Position numbers and translations under genes: made by a program
The notes under the pieces: model-generated
Databases searched by the model: none
Told to the model about the DNA's origin: nothing
What the model saw: only the letters and a program-made list of their open reading frames with translations
Assembly (NCBI GenBank): GCA_016287765.1
Contig: JAEEWS010000023.1
Coordinates: 1-39,649 of the forward strand
Source: Lachnospiraceae bacterium
Lineage (GTDB): Bacteria; Bacillota_A; Clostridia; Lachnospirales; Lachnospiraceae
Length of the DNA: 39,649 nt
Reading direction: 5' to 3'
Shown: positions 1 through 7,079 of the stretch, in pieces
Numbering within the stretch: position 1 is the stretch's first letter
Layout of the letters: every line of letters begins with the position of its first letter

Positions 1-107
1 CTTTGGGGACGGGGTTAGGGGGTCATTTTGGCGCTTTGCGCCGAAAAATGAACCCCTAACCCCGTCCCCAAAGGGTCAAAAAAGTGAACCTCTAACCCCG
101 TCCCCGG
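1..107. repeat. GGGGACGGGG repeat cluster A, palindromic
   Basis: A G-rich arm (1-29) and its near-perfect complement (44-73) flank the small palindrome GGCGC-TTT-GCGCC (30-42). Read as RNA it is one hairpin of about 30 bp. A further complement-strand copy follows at 82-107. Cores lie at 5-14 (+), 60-69 (-) and 96-105 (-). The cluster ends 7 bases from the stop codon of the converging epimerase gene, so it may act as that operon's 3' structure. The left end is cut by the window edge. Confidence 0.9.
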
Positions 108-114
108 GTGTCAT

Positions 115-1176
115 TTATTTATAGTATTCTTTATACCACTTGGCGAAGTTTCTGAGGCCTTCGCGTATGCCGATCTTGGGGGTGAAGCCGTAGTCACGCT
201 CCAGGGCAGCGGAGTCGGCGTAGGTCACGGGAACGTCTCCTGCCTGCATGCCCACAAGCTCGCGATGACCTTCGAAGTCGTAATCCTCGGGGAGGACGCC
301 TGCACTGACCAGCTCTTCCTGAAGGGTGGAGACGTAGTCCAGGAGGTTCTCGGGCTGGCCTCCGCCAATGTTATACACCGCATAGGGCGGGAGAGGAAGT
401 CCGTCTTCACCGTTCTTCTTGGAGGGAGCACCCTGCATCACGCGATAAACACCTTCTATGATGTCATCTATGTAGGTGAAATCGCGGCGCATATTTCCGT
501 AGTTGAATAATTGTATGCTTTTGCCTGCAACCAGTTTTTGAGTGGCGCTATAGTAGAACATGTCCGGTCTTCCCGCGGGGCCGTAGACCGTGAAGAAGCG
601 AAGGCCCGTGGAAGGGATGTTGTAAAGCTTACTGTAGGAGTGAGCCAGGAGCTCGTTGCTCTTTTTGGTGGCAGCGTAGAGGGAAACAGGGTTGTCCACC
701 TTGTCCTCGGTGCTGAAAGGCACTTTTTTATTGCCTCCGTAAACCGAGGAACTGGAAGCGTAAACCAGATGCTCCACGGGATAGTGACGGCAGGCCTCAA
801 GGATGTTGTAGAAGCCTATGATATTGCTTTCCATATAAACATCCGGATGGTCGATGGAGTAGCGCACTCCTGCCTGGGCAGCCAGGTTAACCACCACATC
901 GAAGTGGTACTTTTCAAAGAGACTGTCTACCAATGCTTTATCGCTGATGGATCCCCTTACAAAGGTGTGGCTTACGGGAGAAGCGGCAGCGGCCTTTTCT
1001 ACCAGAGAAAGCCTGTATTCCTTGAGCTTGGGATCGTAGTAGTCGTTCATGTTATCCAGGGAAACAATGGTGCCTCCGGTCATTTCCTTTAAGAGGCGGA
1101 GCACCAGATTGGCGCCGATGAAGCCCGGGCAGCCGGTTACTAATATGCCTTTATTGTTAAGATCGATCTTATCCAT
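115..1176 (-). CDS. UDP-glucuronate 4-epimerase (NAD-dependent epimerase/dehydratase family)
   Basis: This 353-residue protein is an extended short-chain dehydrogenase. It has the N-terminal NAD-binding turn VTGCPGFIG (residues 13-21), a catalytic serine run at 141-144 and the YxxxK pair Tyr167/Lys171 in YAATKKS. The segment LDNMNDYYDPKLKEYRL and the later RFFTVYGPAGRPDM are typical of the CapI/GAE branch, which interconverts UDP-GlcA and UDP-GalA in the cytoplasm, rather than of GalE. It is the last gene of the operon: its ATG abuts the TAG of the nucleotidyltransferase, and its AAGGAG ribosome site lies inside that gene's 3' end, so translation is probably coupled. The neighbouring UDP-glucose dehydrogenase would supply UDP-GlcA. 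Another UDP-hexuronate or UDP-hexose specificity cannot be excluded. Confidence 0.85.
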   Translation of the reverse strand: MDKIDLNNKGILVTGCPGFIGANLVLRLLKEMTGGTIVSLDNMNDYYDPKLKEYRLSLVEKAAAASPVSHTFVRGSISDKALVDSLFEKYHFDVVVNLAAQAGVRYSIDHPDVYMESNIIGFYNILEACRHYPVEHLVYASSSSVYGGNKKVPFSTEDKVDNPVSLYAATKKSNELLAHSYSKLYNIPSTGLRFFTVYGPAGRPDMFYYSATQKLVAGKSIQLFNYGNMRRDFTYIDDIIEGVYRVMQGAPSKKNGEDGLPLPPYAVYNIGGGQPENLLDYVSTLQEELVSAGVLPEDYDFEGHRELVGMQAGDVPVTYADSAALERDYGFTPKIGIREGLRNFAKWYKEYYK

Positions 1177-1911
1177 CTATTTAACTCCTTTATAGCTTGC
1201 TTTGATCTTTTCGTAGCTCTCCAGATTTCCGATGTCATGGCGGTTACCGGGCATGGGATAGGCCTTCATGACAGTCTGTGCGGAGAGCCATGCGGCGAAG
1301 CTCCCGGGAGCGTCAAAGCCGCAGCCTGCAGCCAATGCCTCGTCTATGCGGCTTATGTCCTCTGCCTTATAGAAGTAGAAGGGAGGCACAGCCAGGTTAC
1401 TCTTGGGAGCCTTGGGCTTTTCCTCGTAGCTCGTTATGCGGCGGTCGTTGTCCACGGTAATGATGGCGGTGCGCTGCTGCTTGGCAAGCTCGTTCTCCTC
1501 GTAGCACATGATGCAGGAGCAGTCATTTTTCTTGCCGAACTCCACGAAGGGCACAAGGCTGAAATCCAGCACATTGTCGCCTGCCATGACCACACAGTCG
1601 TCCTTGATGTTCAGGCTTTCCAGGGCGAAGCGGATGTCCTTCACCGCACCCAGCCTGGTTTCGTTACTTTCCGTGCCGTCGTCCACCACGGTAATGGGGC
1701 AGCTGCTTTCCTTTGCCCACTTCTCAAAGTGCTTTGCGAACTTGTGGTTACTGATCACAACAAATTCATCTATTAGGCCCGAGCGGTAGATGTCCTCCGT
1801 CAGCCAGTCCAGAATGGTCTTTCCGCCCACCTCCAGCAGAGGCTTGGGGAAGTTTTCGGTCAGGGGATAGAGCCTTGTGGCATATCCCGCTGCAAGTATC
1901 AAACATTTCAT
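1177..1911 (-). CDS. sugar-1-phosphate nucleotidyltransferase
   Basis: This 244-residue protein has the nucleotidyltransferase signature at its N-terminus: LILAAGYATRLYPLT (residues 4-18) followed by PKPLLEVGGK, as in RmlA/LicC/GlmU-type enzymes that join NTP and a sugar-1-phosphate with release of pyrophosphate. The metal-site Asp is probably in MAGDN near residue 110. It overlaps the upstream kinase gene by four bases (ATGA) and its stop touches the next start. Because the kinase upstream looks like a galacturonokinase, the likely substrate is a uronic acid 1-phosphate with UTP. That is an inference from context; the sequence alone does not fix the base or sugar. At 244 residues it is near the short LicC-like size, much shorter than the UDP-sugar pyrophosphorylase used in plants. 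Confidence 0.8.
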   Translation of the reverse strand: MKCLILAAGYATRLYPLTENFPKPLLEVGGKTILDWLTEDIYRSGLIDEFVVISNHKFAKHFEKWAKESSCPITVVDDGTESNETRLGAVKDIRFALESLNIKDDCVVMAGDNVLDFSLVPFVEFGKKNDCSCIMCYEENELAKQQRTAIITVDNDRRITSYEEKPKAPKSNLAVPPFYFYKAEDISRIDEALAAGCGFDAPGSFAAWLSAQTVMKAYPMPGNRHDIGNLESYEKIKASYKGVK

Positions 1912-3074
1912 ATCCTTACTCCGTCCGCACTGTCGCAGATATGGAAGCTGTATTTTCCTTCAAGTTCGGGGAATGCTTTCAGGTACTCGGCAGTGACTTT
2001 TCTTTCTATCTCTTCTGTTTTATCGGGATCGGTGAGTGCCATGCAGCAGCCCTTGAAGCCTGCTCCGCTGAATCTTCCGCCATATATCCCGTCGGTTCTT
2101 CTCATGATCTCGTAAAGCTTTATAAGCTCGGGACAGCCACATTCATAGTTCTTTATGCTGCTTTCGCCGCTTTCGAAGATAAGCTGGCCGTATTTTCCCA
2201 GATCTCCCGCTTTCCATGCTTCTGCGCCTTTTTCCGCTCTTTCGATCTCGGAATAGAAGTGCTCCGCTCTCTTTTTAAAAGTCTCCGGCAGCCTGTCTTT
2301 ATAGGCGTCGAACACCTCTCGGGGAACGTTTCTCAGCACCGTATCATTGAACTTACCGTATTCCATTCCTGCAAAAGCCAGCAGGTTATAGGCTGCCGCT
2401 TTACATTCGTCTCTTCTCAGATTATAAGCGCTTGTGGCCAGGGATCTTTCCAGCCCGCTGAAGAAAACGGCGATCTTGAACCTATCTCCCTTCCAAGGGA
2501 TCAGGCTGTGGGTATCGTCGGTGCAGTCCATGTAAAGGAGTTTGTTCTTTTCGCAAAGGACCTCGCAGGACTGATCCAGTTTACCGCAGTTCACCCCGAC
2601 ATATCTATTCTCTGCGTCTTTAGCCATCATTATCATTTCATGCTGGGTCAACGTGATGTTATTGACCTTGGCCAGTGCAGATAAAAAGGCGATGATCACA
2701 GCGGCAGAAGAGCTTAAACCTCCCACGGGAAGGCTGCCTTCAATGATGGCTGACATTCCGTACTGGAGAGGATGCTTTTCAGCCAGCATGAGTGTAGCAC
2801 CTCTCATATGATCTGCCCAGTCTCCGGTTTTTTCCGTCGGTATGGAGGCTATATGGAACTGCGCCCTTTTGGGAAAATTCAGGCTCTGTAATTCCACGAC
2901 TCCGTTATGCTTAACGCTGTAGGCAATATGTATGCCTTTATCAAGAGCAAGGCCGTTGATCTTGCCCAGCTGGTGGTCTATGTGGGCGCCCAGGGGGGAC
3001 ACTCTGTAGGGACAGAAGGCCACGCCGTCCGGGTCGCGTTCGTATATGCTTGCAAATTTTTCTACACAATCCAT
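1908..3074 (-). CDS. galacturonokinase-like GHMP sugar kinase
   Basis: This 388-residue GHMP kinase has the ATP-loop motif VGGLSSSAA (residues 117-125), an Asp-containing KLDQSC (165-170) and a C-terminal glycine-rich GGRFSGAGFKG. The substrate-recognition motif at 22-35 reads PYRVSPLGAHIDHQ. Ordinary galactokinases have GRVNLIGEHTDYNGG there, whereas plant galacturonokinase has PYRICPLGAHIDHQGG (from memory). I therefore call it a C1 kinase for galacturonate or another uronic acid rather than galK. It lies between ugd and the nucleotidyltransferase with a 3-base gap and a 4-base overlap, consistent with a salvage route to a UDP-uronic acid. Start: ATG with AAGGGA upstream. The family assignment is secure; the substrate is inferred. 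Confidence 0.75.
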   Translation of the reverse strand: MDCVEKFASIYERDPDGVAFCPYRVSPLGAHIDHQLGKINGLALDKGIHIAYSVKHNGVVELQSLNFPKRAQFHIASIPTEKTGDWADHMRGATLMLAEKHPLQYGMSAIIEGSLPVGGLSSSAAVIIAFLSALAKVNNITLTQHEMIMMAKDAENRYVGVNCGKLDQSCEVLCEKNKLLYMDCTDDTHSLIPWKGDRFKIAVFFSGLERSLATSAYNLRRDECKAAAYNLLAFAGMEYGKFNDTVLRNVPREVFDAYKDRLPETFKKRAEHFYSEIERAEKGAEAWKAGDLGKYGQLIFESGESSIKNYECGCPELIKLYEIMRRTDGIYGGRFSGAGFKGCCMALTDPDKTEEIERKVTAEYLKAFPELEGKYSFHICDSADGVRI

Positions 3075-3077
3075 GGT

Positions 3078-4571
3078 CTAATCCCTTCTGTAAAGGTCTC
3101 TGGTGTAGACCTTTTCTTCCACGTCGTCCAGCACGTTCTCATAGCGGTTCGCGATGATGCAGCCGCACATTTTCTTGAACTTCTTCAGGTCGTTCACCAC
3201 GAGGGAGCCGAAAAATGTGGAGCCGTTCTCCAAAGTGGGCTCGTAGATCACCACAGTGGCGCCCTTGGCCTTGATGCGCTTCATGACGCCCTGGATGGAG
3301 GACTGGCGGAAGTTGTCGCTGTTGGCCTTCATGGTCAGGCGGTAAACGCCGACGGTGATGTCGCGCTCCTTATCGGGATCGAAGGATTCGCTGGCTGTAT
3401 ATGCACCGGCGATCTCAAGCACACGCTCCGCAATGAAATCCTTTCTGGTGCGGTTGCTTTCCACGATGGCGGTCATCATGTTCTGAGGGACTTCGCTGTA
3501 GTTGGCCAGCAGCTGCTTGGTGTCCTTGGGAAGGCAGTAGCCGCCGTAGCCGAAGCTGGGATTGTTATAGTAATCGCCGATCCTGGGATCCAGGCAGACG
3601 CCCTTGATGATGGGGGCAGCCTTTAAGCCCTTGACCTCGGCGTAGGTATCAAGTTCGTTGAAGTAGGACACGCGAAGAGCGAGATAGGTGTTGGCAAAAA
3701 GCTTGGTGGCTTCCGCTTCCGTATAGCCCATAAAAAGCGTGTCGATGGGGTTCTTTACGGCGCCCTGCTTTAAGAGATCCGCAAAGATGTGGGCATTCTC
3801 CTCTGTTTTTGCATCACAGCCCACGATGATACGGCTGGGATAGAGATTGTCGTAAAGTGCCTTGGATTCTCTTAAGAACTCGGGGCTGAAGAGCACGTTA
3901 TCCATGTCCAGCTTTTCCCTTACAGAAGCTGTATAGCCTACGGGGATGGTGGACTTGATGATGATGGCGGGCTTGGTCTTGTTACCGGCCGTAGCTGCCT
4001 TGATCTGGCTCAGAACGCTCTCCACTGCCGAACAGTCGAAGAAGTTCATCTTGGGATCGTAGTTCGTGGGAACGGCCACGATGATGTACTCTGCATTTTT
4101 GTAAACGCTGTCCCCGTCAGTGGTGGCTTTAAGGTTCAGCTCACGCTTTCCCGCCTTGGCTTCCTCAAGGAATTTCTCGATATACTCGTCCTTGATGGGG
4201 GAAATGTAATTGTTAAGCTTCTCCACTTTGTCTGCCATAATGTCCACGGCGGTCACATTATTATGCTGAGCCAGGAGCACGGCAAGGGAAAGGCCTACAT
4301 AGCCTGTTCCTGCCACTGCAATATTATACTTTTTATCGATCTTTACAGGGGTAAGATCCGGATCGTACATAACATCCTTGATGTCAAAATCAAGCACTTC
4401 CGACAGTGCCTGCAATTGATTTACGGATGGAGAGTAATCTTCGGATTCAAGACGTGACAGCAAGCCTCGGTTGATTCCCGTTGCTTTGGAGAGCTCGGCT
4501 TGTGTCATTTTGGAAGCTTTCCGCTTGGTTATCACTGTTTCGGAAAGCAGAGTAAGTGATAATTCTTTCAT
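3078..4571 (-). CDS. ugd: UDP-glucose 6-dehydrogenase with N-terminal XRE helix-turn-helix domain
   Basis: This 497-residue protein joins two modules in one uninterrupted frame. Residues about 12-68 form an XRE/Cro helix-turn-helix ([19 protein letters not shown], then LESEDYSPS). Residues 82-497 are a complete nucleotide-sugar dehydrogenase: Rossmann motif AGTGYVG (87-93), EFLRES (231-236), catalytic Lys290 in [14 protein letters not shown] and nucleophile Cys346 in [10 protein letters not shown]. The enzyme oxidises UDP-glucose twice with NAD+ to UDP-glucuronate. Usual Ugd proteins are about 390-450 residues and lack the DNA-binding domain. It is the first gene of the four-gene operon, behind a near-consensus promoter and a perfect inverted repeat in the leader, so it may regulate its own operon. 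The regulatory role is inference; the fusion is seen directly. Confidence 0.93.
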   Translation of the reverse strand: MKELSLTLLSETVITKRKASKMTQAELSKATGINRGLLSRLESEDYSPSVNQLQALSEVLDFDIKDVMYDPDLTPVKIDKKYNIAVAGTGYVGLSLAVLLAQHNNVTAVDIMADKVEKLNNYISPIKDEYIEKFLEEAKAGKRELNLKATTDGDSVYKNAEYIIVAVPTNYDPKMNFFDCSAVESVLSQIKAATAGNKTKPAIIIKSTIPVGYTASVREKLDMDNVLFSPEFLRESKALYDNLYPSRIIVGCDAKTEENAHIFADLLKQGAVKNPIDTLFMGYTEAEATKLFANTYLALRVSYFNELDTYAEVKGLKAAPIIKGVCLDPRIGDYYNNPSFGYGGYCLPKDTKQLLANYSEVPQNMMTAIVESNRTRKDFIAERVLEIAGAYTASESFDPDKERDITVGVYRLTMKANSDNFRQSSIQGVMKRIKAKGATVVIYEPTLENGSTFFGSLVVNDLKKFKKMCGCIIANRYENVLDDVEEKVYTRDLYRRD

Positions 4572-4594
4572 GTTGAGACCCTTTCTTTTTTTGC

Positions 4595-4615
4595 TTTGTC
4601 GCCGACAGCGACAAA
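4595..4615. promoter_or_regulatory. inverted-repeat operator candidate in the ugd leader
   Basis: The arms TTTGTCGC (4595-4602) and GCGACAAA (4608-4615) are perfectly complementary with a 5-base spacer. A further half site GTCGC lies at 4629-4633, near the predicted transcription start. The position, about 25-45 bases downstream of the start and close to the gene's own ATG, would suit autorepression by the XRE domain of the Ugd fusion. It could instead be an RNA hairpin. Confidence 0.5.
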
Positions 4616-4645
4616 ACTCTCACAATACGTCGCTGAAACGTTAAT

Positions 4646-4674
4646 ATTATATCTGCGGCAGAAGAAAAAGTCAA
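4646..4674 (-). promoter_or_regulatory. SigA-type promoter of the nucleotide-sugar operon
   Basis: On the minus strand TTGACT (4674-4669) and TATAAT (4651-4646) are separated by 17 bases. This places transcription start near 4639, about 70 bases before the ugd start codon. Confidence 0.75.
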
Positions 4675-4756
4675 CGGGGAAGGTTGCGATTGAAGAAAAA
4701 ACTGCCCGGGCGCGTGGGAGGAAGGAGGAGATTTTGTTGCTAATAGAGACATGAGC

Positions 4757-4810
4757 CTTTGGGGACGGGGTTATAGGTTCACTTTTTTTCCCCTTGCATT
4801 TGTCCCCGGG
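4757..4810. repeat. GGGGACGGGG repeat cluster B, decayed
   Basis: One plus-strand copy (core 4761-4770, with TTATAGGTTCACTTTTTTT) is followed by a truncated complement arm, GTCCCCGGG (4802-4810). The mscL -35 hexamer lies between the two arms, so the repeat overlaps a working promoter region. Confidence 0.75.
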
Positions 4811-4822
4811 TCTTACTATAAT
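4794..4822 (+). promoter_or_regulatory. SigA-type promoter of mscL
   Basis: TTGCAT (4794-4799) and TATAAT (4817-4822) are 17 bases apart. The TTG that would open a longer mscL reading frame is itself the -35 hexamer and cannot be in the transcript, which rules out that upstream start. Confidence 0.75.
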
Positions 4823-4851
4823 TAGAACAGCGGTTACAACCGCGATAAATA

Positions 4852-4880
4852 AAGGAGGGCGACGGATCGTCGCGGATTAT
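4852..4880 (+). promoter_or_regulatory. mscL ribosome binding site with intervening hairpin
   Basis: AAGGAGG (4852-4858) is 22 bases from the ATG, too far for normal initiation. The bases between include GCGACG-GAT-CGTCGC (4859-4873), a perfect 6-bp hairpin with a 3-base loop. If folded it leaves only seven bases (4874-4880) between the site and the ATG, an ideal spacing. Confidence 0.5.
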
Positions 4881-5354
4881 ATGAAAAAGTTTTTGAAAGA
4901 ATTCAAGGAATTCGCCCTTAAGGGTAACATGATCGATCTTGCTGTCGGCATGATCATCGGCGCTGCATTCAACAAAATCGTTTCTTCCTTTGTAAATGAC
5001 ATCATCATGCCTTTACTGGGGATCTTCACAGGTAAGCTGGATTTTGCCCAGTTGTTCATCGCACTTGACGGCAAACACTATGAAACACTTGCTGATGCTG
5101 AAGCAGCAGGAGCAGCTTGTGTTAAGTACGGCTCTTTCATCACCGGCGTAATTGATTTTATCATCATGGCTCTTGTGGTATTCATCATTGTTAAGCAGAT
5201 CAACAAGGTACGCAATGCTACAAAGAAAAAAGAGACCGCTGCAGAAGAGAAGAAGCCCACAAAGAAGATCTGTCCTTTCTGCAAATCCGAGATCGCTATC
5301 GACGCTACACGTTGTCCTCATTGCACATCTGAATTGGATGTAAAGCCTGAATAG
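4881..5354 (+). CDS. mscL: large-conductance mechanosensitive channel MscL with zinc-ribbon tail
   Basis: MscL is an inner-membrane channel that opens under osmotic downshock. From the ATG at 4881 the 157-residue product starts MKKFLKEFKEFALKGNMIDL, matching the family's N-terminal helix and the start of TM1 (AVGMIIGAAF). TM2 is FITGVIDFIIMALVVFIIV. The C-terminus goes beyond the core with a basic, Glu-rich linker and a four-cysteine ribbon, CPFC-x11-CPHC, which probably binds zinc. The longer reading frame starting at a TTG at 4794 is rejected because that TTG is the promoter -35 element. The gene stands alone between its own promoter and terminator, divergent from the ugd operon. Confidence 0.95.
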   Translation: MKKFLKEFKEFALKGNMIDLAVGMIIGAAFNKIVSSFVNDIIMPLLGIFTGKLDFAQLFIALDGKHYETLADAEAAGAACVKYGSFITGVIDFIIMALVVFIIVKQINKVRNATKKKETAAEEKKPTKKICPFCKSEIAIDATRCPHCTSELDVKPE

Positions 5355-5393
5355 GGTTGAGAATAGATATGCCATAAATAAGGAATTTATCGG

Positions 5394-5425
5394 GAGTAAC
5401 AGTAAAGCTGTTACTCTCTTTTTTT
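5394..5425 (+). terminator. intrinsic terminator of mscL
   Basis: GAGTAACAG (5394-5402) and CTGTTACTC (5408-5416) form a perfect 9-bp stem with a 5-base loop, followed by TC and seven T (5419-5425). Confidence 0.9.
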
Positions 5426-5427
5426 GA

Positions 5428-5755
5428 ACCTTTGGGGACGGGGTTAGGGGTTCATTTTCGTGGCTCAGCAAGCAAAAACTTGCCGCTGAGCCACAAAGTG
5501 CCAATACCCCGGCCCGTTCGGGTGGCCCCAAAGTGGCCCAATAAGCAAAACTTCCCTGCAGGGCCACAAAAATGAACCCCTAACCCCGTCCCCGGGGCTC
5601 AAAAAGGTGGCTCAGCAAGCAAAAAGCAGCCGCTGAGCCACAAAGTGCCAATACCCCGGCCCGTTCGGGTGGCCCCAAAGTGGCTCAATAAGCAAAACTT
5701 CCCTGCAGGGCCACAAAAATGAACCTATAACCCCGTCCCCGAGGTTCATTTTCAA
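5428..5755. repeat. GGGGACGGGG repeat cluster C with tandemly duplicated 147-bp module
   Basis: Cores lie at 5434-5443 (+), 5584-5593 (-) and 5731-5740 (-). Between them a module is present twice with a 147-base offset (from 5460 and from 5607). Each copy starts with a perfect inverted repeat GTGGCTCAGC/GCTGAGCCAC (5460-5469/5485-5494 and 5607-5616/5632-5641), then carries CCCCGGCCCGTTCGGGTGGC and ends in a complement-strand GGGGACGGGG unit. No coding sequence is supported here. Confidence 0.9.
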
Positions 5756-5762
5756 AAAAGAC

Positions 5763-5791
5763 TTGCAAATTACGAATATTCATGCAATAAT
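5763..5791 (+). promoter_or_regulatory. possible promoter for the P-loop-like gene
   Basis: TTGCAA (5763-5768) and AATAAT (5786-5791) are 17 bases apart, directly after repeat cluster C. The leader would be about 125 bases. The -10 is imperfect. The rest of the gap to 5925 shows nothing else I can name. Confidence 0.4.
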
Positions 5792-5925
5792 GTCGAATGT
5801 CGGCAGTCAGCCGGATCGGGAAGCAGATCTTGTGATCCCCGAATCAATCAGCAAATGATGAATTTGAATTGAATAAACAGGGTTTATTTTTGCGCATATT
5901 TTGTGTATAAAAAAGGGAGAGATTT

Positions 5926-6723
5926 ATGGGAGAAAGTATCAAGATCGCGGGGTGGAGTCCCTATCGGCGCGCAGGCGGCGTTACGGGGCATGTTTTGGCG
6001 ATCAGCGAAATGGCGGCGGATTATTTTGGGAAGCAGGTGGACTTGAGAGCCGATCACTTCGGCGCAAGGCCGGTGGAGGGGTATATCAGTGAATTCAGTC
6101 GCACGGTCTGCTTTTCGCATAATGAGGATTTTTATTCCGGCCCGGATTACCCCAACTACTGCGGCTGCCTCATGCGATATGAAAGCGTGTATAGGGGAAA
6201 AGCTGAAGGGGTTGCGGGGAGATATGCCGGGACGGGCAATCTCAGGCTATTGCGGCCTGTAAGGTTTTCCGAGGACAGCGCCTTTGAGGGAGGCAGCGGC
6301 GAAGTGTGTTTTGTGGATTCTTCGGGGCGCAACAGTCCCTATTCCTTCAGGATGCTGAACGAGGCGGACATGATCCTGGTTTTTCTGCCGGATAATTCTA
6401 TTGAGATCAGACGATTTTTTCATCTTTATTCTTATTTTCTTAGCAAGAGCTTTTTTATCATCAATAATTATTCCCCTGACAACAGTTTTGTTTTTGATAT
6501 TCTTGAGGAGCACAAGGTGTCCAGAAACCGGATTGCGACAATGCCCTATTGCCCGGAATTCGCCAGGGCCTGCATCGAGCGGAATGTGGACGTGATGATC
6601 CGCTGTCAGATCCAAAGGCGCAGAAAGAGCCGTTATTTTAAGTGCGTTAAGGAGATCACCAAGCGGGTGCTGATCGAGGCGCAGAGGCAGGCGGGTGAGC
6701 GCAAAGGCTGTGAGGGAAAATGA
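5926..6723 (+). CDS. degenerate MinD/ParA-like P-loop protein (hypothetical)
   Basis: This 265-residue protein, behind an AAAGGGAGAG ribosome site, opens with IAGWSPYRRAGGVTGHVLA (residues 7-25). That sits where lachnospiral MinD/CpaE-like ATPases have a P-loop after an initial beta strand, but the lysine and the GKT/S ending are missing. The C-terminal half (DMILVFLPDN..., FFIINNYSPDN, RIATMPYCPEFARAC) resembles the switch and late-strand part of the same family, which is linked to Flp pilus assembly and chromosome or protein positioning. I infer a P-loop-fold protein that has lost canonical ATP binding. No pilus genes are nearby. The match is from memory of family patterns, so function remains unknown. 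Confidence 0.5.
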   Translation: MGESIKIAGWSPYRRAGGVTGHVLAISEMAADYFGKQVDLRADHFGARPVEGYISEFSRTVCFSHNEDFYSGPDYPNYCGCLMRYESVYRGKAEGVAGRYAGTGNLRLLRPVRFSEDSAFEGGSGEVCFVDSSGRNSPYSFRMLNEADMILVFLPDNSIEIRRFFHLYSYFLSKSFFIINNYSPDNSFVFDILEEHKVSRNRIATMPYCPEFARACIERNVDVMIRCQIQRRRKSRYFKCVKEITKRVLIEAQRQAGERKGCEGK

Positions 6724-6759
6724 AAATGGATCAAAATAAGGAAAATAACCGAAAACCTG

Positions 6760-6788
6760 TTGACAAATGCAATTCAAAGGAGTAGACT
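6760..6788 (+). promoter_or_regulatory. SigA-type promoter in the 6724-7079 gap
   Basis: TTGACA (6760-6765) and TAGACT (6783-6788) have a 17-base spacer. It would drive a transcript of about 200 bases ending at the terminator at 6961-6992. Confidence 0.55.
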
Positions 6789-6819
6789 ACCCACAACAAT
6801 TTTTGGAGAACTTTGCATA

Positions 6820-6930
6820 GTGAGCAGATTTGTAGCCACAATTGAATATATTTCCCGAATTCCCGTGCGCATTAATATTGTGGAGGGTCGAGTTAATATA
6901 TGCCAAAAAGCCGGTTACAATGAGCGATAG
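6820..6930 (+). CDS. possible small protein, 36 residues
   Basis: A GTG start at 6820 has GGAGA (6805-6809) ten bases upstream, opens about 25 bases after the predicted transcription start, and reads 36 codons to a TAG (6928-6930). The peptide is basic with alternating hydrophobics (VSRFVATIEYIS at its start, KAGYNER at its end) and has no membrane segment or motif I recognise. A promoter before it and a strong terminator 30 bases after it make a self-contained unit. A 36-codon open frame can occur by chance, and the transcript could instead be a non-coding RNA. Confidence 0.3.
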   Translation: MSRFVATIEYISRIPVRINIVEGRVNICQKAGYNER

Positions 6931-6960
6931 GTTTCACATATAGTATATTTGTATATGATG

Positions 6961-6992
6961 ACCGCTTGTCCCAGCCGGATGAGCGGTTTTTT
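6961..6992 (+). terminator. intrinsic terminator
   Basis: ACCGCTTGTCC (6961-6971) pairs with GGATGAGCGGT (6977-6987) through 11 positions with two wobbles and a 5-base loop. Its closing T starts a run of six (6987-6992). Confidence 0.85.
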
Positions 6993-7079
6993 GTTACCCG
7001 GGCCCGGTAATGAACATATAAAAAAGTAAGTCATGGCGGTTTCGAATGAGTCGGCTGTGGCAAAAAAGGAGGAAATGAA

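Noticed and set aside
1875..2684. Plus-strand frame of 269 codons opposite the GHMP kinase gene
   Set aside because: Its peptide is low in recognisable motifs, it overlaps two well-supported coupled genes, and no ribosome site precedes it.
4794..4880. Upstream start for mscL adding 29 residues
   Set aside because: The TTG is part of the -35 hexamer of the promoter, so it is not transcribed, and the added residues do not match the family.
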